In this document: positions 8,183 through 15,301 of the stretch, piece by piece | Layout: the number at the start of each line of letters is the position of its first letter | Numbering within the stretch: position 1 is the stretch's first letter | Source of the DNA: JBMZCV01 sp049613665 | Lineage (GTDB): Bacteria > Bacteroidota > Bacteroidia > Chitinophagales > UBA2359 | Reading direction: 5' to 3' | Assembly (NCBI GenBank): GCA_049613665.1 | Contig: JBMZCV010000086.1 | Location: 1 to 20,316 of the forward strand | Length of the DNA stretch: 20,316 nt | Position numbers and translations under genes: made by a program | Notes under the pieces: generated by a model | Database searches by the model: none | What the model was told of the DNA's origin: nothing | Seen by the model: the letters and a program-made list of their open reading frames with translations, nothing else

Positions 8183-8283
8183 AGTGTCTAGCACTATTTA
8201 ATAATTGGGCGACTTGTGCTAACACCTCGAACTTCAGCGTGTTAGTTTTCACAATTTGTAGCGTAAAATCTGTTCGACTACTT
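8183..8283. repeat. Diverged ~100-bp dispersed element, copy 1
   Basis: The core 8219-8245 is an interrupted palindrome, arms ctaacac and gtgttag. Its left flank carries gcactatttaataa (8190-8203), and its right flank cacaatttgtag then ctgttcgactactt. The reverse complement of 11586-11700 shows the same order of blocks, and 16216-16280 shares the core and right flank. Identity is moderate outside the blocks. Confidence 0.6.
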
Positions 8284-8295
8284 CATAGTAAAAAG

Positions 8296-8326
8296 CAAAT
8301 GTAAGCACTTTGTATAAGAATAACAA
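8296..8326 (-). promoter_or_regulatory. Probable queA promoter (TTG-N20-TACATTTG)
   Basis: On the minus strand TTG (8326-8324) is followed after 20 bases by TACATTTG (8303-8296), matching the Bacteroidota -33/-7 consensus in both sequence and spacing. It points to queA, whose ATG is about 165 bases downstream. Confidence 0.45.
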
Positions 8327-8516
8327 AAAAACAAAGTTAAGAGCCTGTTTAAACTCTATCCTTTGGCTTAAAAAAAGTATCTTTTCTGCTAAACAATAGC
8401 CTTTTTTATTTCAAAAAGTCCACAGCTAAACAGTTAGATATATTTTTGCTTTCTTCAAATTTCATTTTCTTAAACAAGAAAGCGATTAAGTTTGTTCTAT
8501 ATATATGTGCAAATAG

Positions 8517-8588
8517 GTTGTTTAAATATTGCTGTTTTGAGTTAAAAAAGAAAATTTAAACAACTTCCAAACAATATATAACTCAAAA
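8517..8588 (+). repeat. Two interleaved inverted repeats upstream of the permease gene
   Basis: Arms gttgtttaaat (8517-8527) and atttaaacaac (8554-8564) are perfect complements. A second pair, ttttgagtta (8535-8544) and taactcaaaa (8579-8588), is also perfect. The left arm of the second lies in the loop of the first, so the two can form a pseudoknot, or compete if stacking is unfavourable. The structure ends about 120 bases before the permease start. Confidence 0.4.
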
Positions 8589-8709
8589 TGATTAGCAAAG
8601 AAAACATTTTATTGTTTTTTTTCATAAAAAACCAGTAAAAATGTATAATTTGCCCAAATAATTTCATTAGAAGCCATTTTTTTCTTTCTCTACACCTATT
8701 TTTTATAGT

Positions 8710-9969
8710 ATGTTCGTTTTTTTAAAAATATTACAAGCAGGTTTTATCTTAGCTTTGCAGGAGCTTTGGAACAACAAATTACGCACTTTTTTATCTATCT
8801 TAGGCATTACGATAGGCATTTTTTGTGTCATTTCTGTTCAGATGATGGTAGAAAGCGTAGAGCGAAATGTGCGTTCTTCTTTCGAGCGTTTGGGAAATGA
8901 TGTATTGTACATCGACCGTTTTCCGTGGGACGAAGACCCTTCCGTAAATTGGTGGAAATATATAAAAAGACCATATCCAAATTATCGGGAGTTTTTGGCC
9001 GTCAAAGAAAAAGTAACGCAAGCCGATGCCGTAAGCATTCGTATCATTGTTTCGGGCAAAGACCTCAAATATCAAAACAATGTTGCAGAAGATTTGCGTT
9101 TGATAGCTGGCTCGCATGATTTGGGTGCTATTTTTAATCTCGAACTCGCCGACGGACGCTATTTTTCGCCCACCGAGTCACATTTGGGCAACAAAGTCAT
9201 CTTATTGGGCAGTACACTTGCCGAACAACTTTTTCCGACTATCAGCGACCCCACAGGAAAGGAGGTGCGACTCATGGGACACAAATTGACTATTATTGGC
9301 ATTTTGAAAAAAGAGGGCAAAAGCTTGTTGGGCGACGGCTTCGACAATGTAGCTATGATTCCATACAATTTTATGCGGCGATATGTTGATGTCAATAGTC
9401 GAAGTATGCGACCTTTTATAGGCATCAAATCAGCCGAAGGCGTACCATTGGCAGCTCTAAAAGACGAAATTACAGGTGTTTTGCGTGCCGAGCGAAAGCT
9501 AAAACCAAAAGAAGACAACAATTTTGCTATCAACGAATTGAGCTTGCTCTCTTCTATCTTAGATAGTGTGTTTAGTGTTATCAATGTTGCTGGTTGGCTT
9601 ATTGGTATTTTCGCCATTTTGGTCGGTGGTTTTGGCATTGCTAACATTATGTTTGTATCGGTAAAAGAAAGAACAGGAATCATTGGTATTAAAAAATCTT
9701 TGGGAGCAAAAAATCACTTCATTTTATTTGAGTTTCTTATCGAAGCAATATGTCTCTGCCTTTTGGGAGGCTTGTTAGGCTTGGCACTTGTCTATGGCTT
9801 AGGCGTGCTTGCCAATAGTTTTATAGAGAGTTTTCAGCTGATGTTGAGTACAAAAAATGTGATTTATGGACTAAGTATTTCGCTAGTTATTGGTGTTATT
9901 GCTGGCTATATTCCTGCTATTGTGGCTTCGAGAATGAATCCTGTTGAGGCTATTCGACAAAACTTTTAA
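8710..9969 (+). CDS. ABC transporter permease, MacB/FtsX type
   Basis: A 419-residue inner-membrane protein with MacB-like topology. It has one N-terminal membrane helix (about 25-45, after NNKLRTFLSILGITIGI), a large periplasmic MacB-type core (about 50-285), then three C-terminal helices (about 288-316, 338-366 and 384-405) forming the FtsX domain. The cytoplasmic coupling segment VSVKERTGIIGIKKSLGAK (316-334) and the C-terminal ASRMNPVEAIRQNF (406-419) are classic for macrolide/lipoprotein-type exporters. Such permeases work with a separate or fused ATPase and often a periplasmic adaptor. Neither is present here, so the ATPase must be encoded elsewhere. sbcD follows after 21 bases and is probably co-transcribed. 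The substrate is unknown. Confidence 0.92.
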   Translation: MFVFLKILQAGFILALQELWNNKLRTFLSILGITIGIFCVISVQMMVESVERNVRSSFERLGNDVLYIDRFPWDEDPSVNWWKYIKRPYPNYREFLAVKEKVTQADAVSIRIIVSGKDLKYQNNVAEDLRLIAGSHDLGAIFNLELADGRYFSPTESHLGNKVILLGSTLAEQLFPTISDPTGKEVRLMGHKLTIIGILKKEGKSLLGDGFDNVAMIPYNFMRRYVDVNSRSMRPFIGIKSAEGVPLAALKDEITGVLRAERKLKPKEDNNFAINELSLLSSILDSVFSVINVAGWLIGIFAILVGGFGIANIMFVSVKERTGIIGIKKSLGAKNHFILFEFLIEAICLCLLGGLLGLALVYGLGVLANSFIESFQLMLSTKNVIYGLSISLVIGVIAGYIPAIVASRMNPVEAIRQNF

Positions 9970-9990
9970 GTATCTTACAACAAAAAAATC

Positions 9991-11226
9991 ATGCGAATAC
10001 TGCATACTGCCGATTGGCATTTGGGCCAACGATTGCTAGATAGAAGCCGACAACAAGAACATCAATTGTTTTTAGATTGGCTTTTAAATACTTTGGAAAG
10101 CGAAAAAGTTGATGCTCTTGTGGTAGCAGGAGATATTTTTGATGTGGGAAACCCTGCCAATTATGCTTTAAAACAATATTATGATTTTTTGAAAAAAGCC
10201 CTCGAAATTTGTCCAAATATCATTATCACAGGCGGCAATCACGACTCGGTAGCTACGCTTGATGCACCCAAAACATTGATGCGAAACTTCAATATTCATG
10301 TTGTTGGTGGTGCTACAAAAAATATTGAAGAGCAAATTATTCCTATTTATAATGCTGAAAAACAAATAATCGCCATTGTTTTGGCTGTTCCTTTTTTGCG
10401 AGAATGCGATATGAAAAATGTCGGTTTTGGCCGAAGCTATGATGAGCGAGAGCAAAAAATAAAGGAAGGAATCAAGGCTCATTACCACGCTTTTGTAGAA
10501 AAAGTTGAAGTTTACAAAACGCAAAATTTGCCTATCATAGCCACAGGCCATTTATATACAGCTGGCGATGATGTAGAAAAATCTGATGTAGAAAGAGATA
10601 TTTATATAGGCAATAAAGCTCGCATTGGTTCGGATATTTTTCCCAAGATATTTGATTATATTGCTCTCGGACACATTCACAAGTCGCAAATCATCAACAA
10701 AAAAGAACATATACGATATTCTGGCTCGCCTATTCCATTGAGTTTTAGCGAAAGAAACTATACACACAAGGTGCTAATAGCTGATTTTGAAGCTGGAAAA
10801 CTCGCCAAAGTTATGGAGAAAAATGTGCCTTTGAGCCGAAAACTCATGCGTTTTAATGGTTTGTTGAAAGATGTAAAGCAAAAAATAACTGATTTTGAAA
10901 CCAACGAAAATGAGCTGACAACTTGGGCAGAAGTGTATATAAAGCTTGAACAATATGAGGACAATCTGGATAAACAAATTGCAGAATTGGCCGAAAATAA
11001 AAATATAGATATTTTACGCATAAAATCTGTTCATATTAATAAAGAAAAAAGCTTAGACGAGCAGCTAGAAGCACACATCAACTTAGATGAATTGACGGCT
11101 GAAGAAGTTTTTATTAAAAAAATGGAAAGTCAAGCTGTGGCTGAAAGCGATTTTGAAGCACTACGTCTAACTTTCAAAGAGTTGTTAGAATTGATGAATA
11201 ATGATGCAGAATTTGCGGTAGATTAA
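9991..11226 (+). CDS. sbcD: Nuclease SbcCD subunit D
   Basis: A 411-residue SbcD/Mre11-type phosphoesterase, the nuclease subunit that with the SMC-like ATPase SbcC cleaves hairpins and protein-blocked DNA ends. Metal-binding motifs are in order: HTADWHLG (5-12; Asp8 and His10), VVAGDIFDVGNP (44-55; Asp48), ITGGNHDS (79-86; Asn83 and His84), ATGHLYTAG (184-192; His187) and ALGHIHKSQ (225-233; His228 and His230), then YSGSPIPLSFSE (243-254). The C-terminal part (about 270-411) is the capping/SbcC-interaction region and is rich in charged helices. sbcC normally follows directly, but here the next 586 bases are non-coding and the next gene is unrelated. A hairpin nuclease in a palindrome-rich region is noteworthy but may be chance. 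Confidence 0.95.
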   Translation: MRILHTADWHLGQRLLDRSRQQEHQLFLDWLLNTLESEKVDALVVAGDIFDVGNPANYALKQYYDFLKKALEICPNIIITGGNHDSVATLDAPKTLMRNFNIHVVGGATKNIEEQIIPIYNAEKQIIAIVLAVPFLRECDMKNVGFGRSYDEREQKIKEGIKAHYHAFVEKVEVYKTQNLPIIATGHLYTAGDDVEKSDVERDIYIGNKARIGSDIFPKIFDYIALGHIHKSQIINKKEHIRYSGSPIPLSFSERNYTHKVLIADFEAGKLAKVMEKNVPLSRKLMRFNGLLKDVKQKITDFETNENELTTWAEVYIKLEQYEDNLDKQIAELAENKNIDILRIKSVHINKEKSLDEQLEAHINLDELTAEEVFIKKMESQAVAESDFEALRLTFKELLELMNNDAEFAVD

Positions 11227-11273
11227 GAAAGTCAGCAATTTTAGTTTTTAAAAAAAATACCTTTTTCGTTTAA

Positions 11274-11329
11274 GAATGATGCTATTTCATTCAAAAATAG
11301 CTTTGCCTAAAAGAAAATAGCTTTATTTT
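11274..11329 (+). repeat. 56-bp direct repeat, copy 1
   Basis: Aligns without gaps to 11405-11460, differing at 7 of 56 positions by my count. The most conserved part is agctttgcctaaaagaaaa. This copy also has a small hairpin, gctattt (11281-11287) with aaatagc (11295-11301). A shared block aaaaaatacct precedes both copies but at different distances. Confidence 0.7.
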
Positions 11330-11404
11330 GTAACTATTTACGTTATGGCAATTTTGGCTAAAAAATACCTATTTCCATTTATGCGACAGCTTTTTTTCAC
11401 TCAA

Positions 11405-11460
11405 GAGCGATGCTATTCAGTTCAAAAACAGCTTTGCCTAAAAGAAAATAGCTTCATTTT
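11405..11460 (+). repeat. 56-bp direct repeat, copy 2
   Basis: Second copy, starting 131 bases after the first. A shorter, reversed relative sharing ttgcctaaaagaa occurs around 15911-15932. Confidence 0.7.
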
Positions 11461-11530
11461 TTATCTCAAAAGCCCATACCTAAACAGTTACCTTATTTTT
11501 TATCTCAGCAACTCACACCTAAATAGCTAC
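11456..11530 (+). repeat. Two tandem repeats of about 39 bp
   Basis: attttttatctca begins both units (11456 and 11495), followed by a c-a-c/t-a-c-c-taaa-agtta-like segment ending cagttac or tagctac. A related single unit lies near 8402-8436 (ttttttatttcaaaaag then cagctaaacagtta), upstream of the permease gene. Confidence 0.55.
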
Positions 11531-11585
11531 AATATTTTTAATGTAACTTTTGCATTTTTGGAAAGTCAGATATAATAAATACCTC

Positions 11586-11700
11586 GACAGATTTAAGTAG
11601 TTGGATAGGCTTATTCTACAAATTGTGACAACTAACATACTGAACATCAATGTGTTAGCAGCCAAATAATCTTTATATAAATAGTGTTTGGTACTTATTT
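11586..11700. repeat. Diverged ~100-bp dispersed element, copy 2 (reversed)
   Basis: Its reverse complement carries, in order, cactattta, the palindrome core (11632-11658; arms ctaacat and gtgttag as read on the plus strand), cacaatttgtag and ccaactactt. These are the same blocks as 8183-8283. It ends about 110 bases before the triple-repeat protein gene. Confidence 0.6.
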
Positions 11701-11812
11701 TATCAATTGTAGAAGCTAATATATTCAAAAAAATCAGAAACATTAACCTAAAACATAATTCAATAGTGCTTTGCACTTGCATATTCTTTAAATCAAAAAA
11801 ACAATACTTACT

Positions 11813-12760
11813 ATGAAACTAAACACACTTTTTTTCATGCTTTTTGCACTTTTCGGACAGTTGGCTATGGCTCAACAGGGAGAAGTAATGGGCAAATTGG
11901 AATCAGCAACAGCAACGGTTGTGAAGGTTGGAAATAGCTTTATGTTAGTGCCTAAAGACAAACCTAATATGAGATACTCGGCAAGCAATATGCCAGAAAA
12001 ATTTAAACAAACTGACTTAAAAGTTGTCGTTTCGGGCAATATTTTAAAGCCGCCAGCAAATGTACGTTTAAGTGGACATCCATTTTTTATTACAGATATT
12101 AAATTAGCAAAGGCAACAAATAACAAATCTGATATTGTAGGAAATGCGAAAGGTGATATTGTAGGCAAGCTTGCGAATGAAGCAGCAACAGTAATGGCTA
12201 AGGCCAATCAGTTTGTTTTGGTTTTAGAAAAAAATAAAAGCAAACATTATTTACCAGACAATTTGGGAAAAAAATATCAGAATGATGGTATGCGTGTAGT
12301 TGTTTCAGGCGATATTCTGAAAGCACCAGAAAATGCACGTCTTATTGGCACACCTTTTCATATTAGTGCTATTAAAATAGTGAAACCAACTGCAACAAAC
12401 AACAAATCTGATATTGTAAAAGGTGATAATGGTATCAAATATACGTCTTCTGTTACAGATGTAAAAGGAAGCATTATGGCAAAAGCAGGAAAGTTTGTGA
12501 TTGATGTTAATGGAACACATTATGACCCTAGCGAAACATTGCCTGCCAACTATCGCAAAGCAGGCACAAAGGTTATTTTTAGTGGACAAGTAGGTACTAT
12601 TCCTGAAAATATCCGCATGATTGGTAAGCCGCTAAAGATAACAAATATCAAACCTGATAGACAAAATAAACAAACGAGAACACAACCTACTAGAGCGAAA
12701 GCTCAACCAGCTACTCCTGCTGCCAAAAAAGCGGCTGCTCCCTGGTGGAAGTTTTGGTAA
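11813..12760 (+). CDS. Secreted protein with three tandem ~75-residue repeats
   Basis: A 315-residue protein I do not recognise. A signal peptide ends at AMA-QQ (cleavage after Ala20). Three copies of one domain follow: about 24-100, 115-191 and 208-281. Each has the same plan: a G-K/S-I/L start, an xVxxxGNxFxLxxx strand pair, a Y.P.NLP..Y segment, then the best-conserved block V-VVSG-IL-PPxNxRLxGxPFxIxxIK. Copies 1 and 2 are most alike and are joined by NNKSDIV linkers; copy 3 is more diverged. The beta-rich pattern suggests an OB-like or similar small barrel, which is an inference. The tail (282-315) is basic and Ala/Pro/Lys-rich and ends in PWWKFW. It is probably monocistronic: repeats precede it and a terminator follows at 12800-12835. 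Function is unknown. Confidence 0.85.
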   Translation: MKLNTLFFMLFALFGQLAMAQQGEVMGKLESATATVVKVGNSFMLVPKDKPNMRYSASNMPEKFKQTDLKVVVSGNILKPPANVRLSGHPFFITDIKLAKATNNKSDIVGNAKGDIVGKLANEAATVMAKANQFVLVLEKNKSKHYLPDNLGKKYQNDGMRVVVSGDILKAPENARLIGTPFHISAIKIVKPTATNNKSDIVKGDNGIKYTSSVTDVKGSIMAKAGKFVIDVNGTHYDPSETLPANYRKAGTKVIFSGQVGTIPENIRMIGKPLKITNIKPDRQNKQTRTQPTRAKAQPATPAAKKAAAPWWKFW

Positions 12761-12799
12761 AAAAGTGGTTGTTTAATTATTATTTCAAATCAAAGATAA

Positions 12800-12835
12800 A
12801 AGCATCTATCTAATAATTTAGGTAGGTGCTTTTTT
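12800..12835 (+). terminator. Rho-independent terminator after the triple-repeat gene
   Basis: aagcatctatc (12800-12810) pairs with ggtaggtgctt (12821-12831) allowing G-U pairs, with a ten-base A/T loop and a run of T to 12835. It lies 40 bases after the stop codon. Confidence 0.8.
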
Positions 12836-12902
12836 GTATTTTTTTTGAACGTAACTGTCTATTTTTTCGCAAGATAAAACATATAATAAACATATTTTTG
12901 TT

Positions 12903-12910
12903 TACATTTG
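12903..12910 (+). promoter_or_regulatory. Possible -7 box (TACATTTG) for the small membrane protein gene
   Basis: Exact TAnnTTTG match, 63 bases before the chosen ATG at 12973 and after the preceding terminator. No clear -33 TTG is seen. Confidence 0.35.
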
Positions 12911-12972
12911 TGAACTGCTCCATAATAAAACATAATAAAACGAATTTGAAGACGGAAAATATACCGCCAATC

Positions 12973-13464
12973 ATGCAAATTATTGCAGCATTAAAAAAAG
13001 ACCGCAACCAACAAATCGTAATAGGTAGTTCTTTGCTATTTATTAGTGCAATAATTGTTGTTCAAAGTACGCCATTTTTGCCTTCCAAAGCTTTGTTGCT
13101 AGCTATTTTATTGTGCATGTTGCTGGCTTTTACAGGTTTCTATTTTTTGTTGCACGCTATTTTGCGATATGATATACAACGAAATCATCTCTTGAAACTG
13201 CTCTTAGCAGAACCCGATAAAGTCGTTTGGGTATATTACAAAAAAATTGAACTCCTACCTTTTGGCATAAAATTTATAGAATATTGTCGTTTGCATATTC
13301 ACCTACTCAATCGAGAGTGCATATTATTGCCATTGTCGGAAAAAGAGATAAAAGAGCTGATGCCTTTTTTGCGACAGCAACTCAAAAGTGCTACTTTTGG
13401 ATATACAACTCAAAATCGACAATTGTATGATATTGCTCCTAGTTTGCTTCAAAAAAGTGAATAA
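12973..13464 (+). CDS. Hypothetical two-helix membrane protein
   Basis: A 163-residue protein from the ATG at 12973. The open frame extends upstream to a GTG at 12826, but that start lies inside the terminator of the previous gene and before the promoter-like box, so I reject it. Two membrane helices are predicted by eye at about 15-32 and 40-62, leaving a short basic N-terminus and a C-terminal domain of about 100 residues. The latter has VWVYYKKIELLPFGIKF (about 84-100), HIHLLNRECILLPLSEKEI and the C-terminal ATFGYTTQNRQLYDIAP. The pattern of two helices and a beta-rich tail is reminiscent of small bacterial PH-like membrane proteins, but the match is not firm. The stop codon is the first three bases of a perfect 46-bp palindrome. 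The function is unknown. Confidence 0.75.
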   Translation: MQIIAALKKDRNQQIVIGSSLLFISAIIVVQSTPFLPSKALLLAILLCMLLAFTGFYFLLHAILRYDIQRNHLLKLLLAEPDKVVWVYYKKIELLPFGIKFIEYCRLHIHLLNRECILLPLSEKEIKELMPFLRQQLKSATFGYTTQNRQLYDIAPSLLQKSE

Positions 13465-13507
13465 TGCTTTATTAAGTACCAAGTACTTGGTACTTAATAA
13501 AGCATTA
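13462..13507. terminator. Perfect 46-bp palindrome overlapping a stop codon
   Basis: The sequence is its own reverse complement from taatgctttattaag at the left to cttaataaagcatta at the right, centred at agta|ctt. The first TAA is the stop codon of the small membrane protein gene. It could act as a transcript-ending hairpin for that gene, although no T-run follows on the plus strand. Confidence 0.6.
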
Positions 13508-13516
13508 GTTTAGTGG

Positions 13517-13543
13517 CTAACGCATTGACAATCAAGGTGTTAT
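13517..13543. repeat. 27-bp interrupted palindrome, copy 3
   Basis: ctaacgcattga, caa, tcaaggtgttat: the 12-3-12 plan seen at four other sites. The flanking blocks of the longer element are not convincing here. Confidence 0.55.
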
Positions 13544-13633
13544 CTTGTACTGAAATGCCCAAAAACTTCTGAACGATTGCTTAAATTGTCGGATAGATAC
13601 ATTTACAATTATTTTAGGATTGTCTAAAACGCA

Positions 13634-13669
13634 AAAATGGGTAGTAAATCATGATTTACTACCCATTTT
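13634..13669 (-). terminator. Perfect 36-bp palindrome, probable terminator of the CAP gene
   Basis: aaaatgggtagtaaatc is followed by its exact complement with no unpaired loop bases beyond those required for folding. It lies 82 bases after the CAP-protein stop on the minus strand. On that strand the stem ends in ttttt, which fits a weak intrinsic terminator. Confidence 0.6.
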
Positions 13670-13750
13670 AAAAAATTGAAACTATTAACTAGAAAGAACT
13701 GTATATGAAAGTTTTATTTTTTTTTTGAAAACTAACATGGTCATTTTTAA

Positions 13751-15301
13751 TTATTGGTAACGAATTTGAGATACGCCAATTCTACTAATATTTGGTCGAT
13801 AATTATTGAAATCCGTAACCGTAACACTTCTATCTAAGTTGCAATCGCCATCGACATACTCTCCAATAATACTAACTTCTGTTTTAAAGAAATTGTAATC
13901 TACTACCGTAATGATGCCGTTGCTATCAAAATCGCCAGCAGGAAGACCATATAGTTCGTCTTCAATATTGTAAAGCTGTGTTTGTCCATCTAAAACATTT
14001 GTTGTCTTTGTAAAATCAAAAGCCGTAGCATTTGGCACATTAATAGAAGTCGCACTTAAAACACCTAAATGGTTTCTACTTTTTACAGAAATATAATAAT
14101 CTGTATTTGCTGTTAAGCTCGAAAATTGTACTGCACCATTTACCGTTCCACTTGCATCAACTACTGTTCCATCATTTAGTAATAAAGCTGCTTTTTGTTC
14201 AATAACATTAAAGTTATTTGCAGCGTCTCTAGCTTCCAACAATATCCAATCTACTACATTATTAGGCATGTTGGCAAGCGTAATAGTATTTTCTGTACCC
14301 TCATAATTCCATGGCGACCGATTGAATGGTTGCTCCACAGGAATTAAATTATTTTGTCGTAAAGTTGTTCTCATTTCTTCTGTAACAGTATTGTATGCTC
14401 CACTCAAGATAACATTCAATTTTACGGTCACTCCATTTGCAGTATTCACACCTGTCATCGCAATATCATCTTCGGCTGTCACAGTAAAACCACTATTATT
14501 TCTCATTTCGGCATGAACTCGAAGCATATCGCCACTGCTAGTTGCATTAAAATTGAAGCCAGTATTAGCATTAAAGCTTTCCCACTCATTCCATTCACCA
14601 TCTTCGGCACGAAAACGCATTTCAGTAAAAAGTTCGCCTCCATACAAAAACAAATCAACATCTGCATTTTCTGTTTCCGTTTCCTCATTATTGATAATAA
14701 GTGGATATACATTGTAGCGACGGCCAAAATCTTGTACCCAACGCACACCGCCATAAGAACCACCTTCCTGATACCAATAACCTACACCTACTTCATATAC
14801 ATAAGGGCTGATAAGATTAGCATAGTGACCTGGACTATTAATCCAACCCTCAACAACACTTTCTGGAGAGTTGTAGCCTGCTGCTATATTCTCTGCTGCC
14901 GCAATCCAATCGTAAAAAGCACCAATTCGAGAAAAAGGAGCACATATCTCTGAACCATTGCTATCTTCCGAAGTATGGCTAAAATAATTGTTCTCTGCCA
15001 TATTTTTGGCATGATAGCGTGCCGCTTTTGTCAATGTTGGAGATACTTTGAGTGGTGCCAATCCTAAGTCTTGTCGTAGTTCATTTACCAAAACTACTAC
15101 CTCTTGTTCAAAAGATAAGTTTTGTGCAGATAAATTTTCAATACCACTAGGACAACTTGTGCTATTGGTTTGAATTGCACTACCTGAATAAGTAGTAGGA
15201 GGTTCAACACTTAATCCTACATCTTGTGCTTTTAAGGCATTAGTTGTACTAATACTAAACACCACCAGTAATAAGCTAAATAATCTTGTAATAGTCTTCA
15301 T
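13751..15301 (-). CDS. Secreted SCP/CAP-domain protein with dockerin-like C-terminus
   Basis: A 516-residue exported protein. Residues 1-25 are a signal peptide (cleavage near ALKA-QD). A CAP (SCP/PR1) domain spans about 64-195, with the expected His97 (ARYHAKNM), Glu137 (AAENIAAGY) and His159 (NSPGHYANL), then a VGVGYWY and WVQDFG ending. Residues 210-265 look beta-rich. About 290-420 is a beta module often found in Bacteroidota secreted proteins, with NRSPWNYEGTE, DWILLEAR, AALLLNDGTVV and YYISVKSRNHLGVLS. The C-terminus has two dockerin-type loops: DFDSNGIITVVD (457-468) and DCNLDRSVTVTD (486-497), ending RPNISRIGVSQIRY. No cohesin partner is in the window, and I see no T9SS sorting tail beyond this. 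The substrate is unknown; CAP proteins range from lipid-binding to peptidase-like. The gene is alone on its strand. Confidence 0.9.
   Translation of the reverse strand: MKTITRLFSLLLVVFSISTTNALKAQDVGLSVEPPTTYSGSAIQTNSTSCPSGIENLSAQNLSFEQEVVVLVNELRQDLGLAPLKVSPTLTKAARYHAKNMAENNYFSHTSEDSNGSEICAPFSRIGAFYDWIAAAENIAAGYNSPESVVEGWINSPGHYANLISPYVYEVGVGYWYQEGGSYGGVRWVQDFGRRYNVYPLIINNEETETENADVDLFLYGGELFTEMRFRAEDGEWNEWESFNANTGFNFNATSSGDMLRVHAEMRNNSGFTVTAEDDIAMTGVNTANGVTVKLNVILSGAYNTVTEEMRTTLRQNNLIPVEQPFNRSPWNYEGTENTITLANMPNNVVDWILLEARDAANNFNVIEQKAALLLNDGTVVDASGTVNGAVQFSSLTANTDYYISVKSRNHLGVLSATSINVPNATAFDFTKTTNVLDGQTQLYNIEDELYGLPAGDFDSNGIITVVDYNFFKTEVSIIGEYVDGDCNLDRSVTVTDFNNYRPNISRIGVSQIRYQ

Larger units (their letters stand above)
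8131..8709. other. Divergent intergenic region between queA and the permease gene
   Basis: 579 bases without a credible gene, between two divergent genes. It contains a 27-bp palindrome copy in a longer repeat (8183-8283), a promoter candidate for queA (8296-8326), a second TAACTTTG box on the minus strand (8332-8339), a segment around 8400-8436 resembling the 39-bp repeats at 11456-11530, and two interleaved inverted repeats (8517-8588). Confidence 0.5.
11227..11812. other. Repeat-rich intergenic region after sbcD
   Basis: 586 bases with no credible gene. In order it holds two 56-bp direct repeats (11274-11329, 11405-11460), two tandem 39-bp-period repeats (11456-11530), and a reverse-oriented copy of the ~100-bp palindrome element (11586-11700). 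An open frame at 11345-11575 falls wholly inside the repeats and is not accepted. No clear terminator follows sbcD. Confidence 0.55.

Noticed and set aside
11345..11575. 76-codon open frame after sbcD
   Set aside because: It lies entirely within the direct and tandem repeats, its protein merely mirrors the repeat period (two PYLNSY/SHLNSY-like units), and it has no ribosome site, promoter or recognisable domain.
12826..12972. Upstream GTG extension of the small membrane protein gene
   Set aside because: The GTG falls inside the terminator hairpin of the preceding gene and before the promoter-like box; the ATG at 12973 gives a sensible N-terminus.
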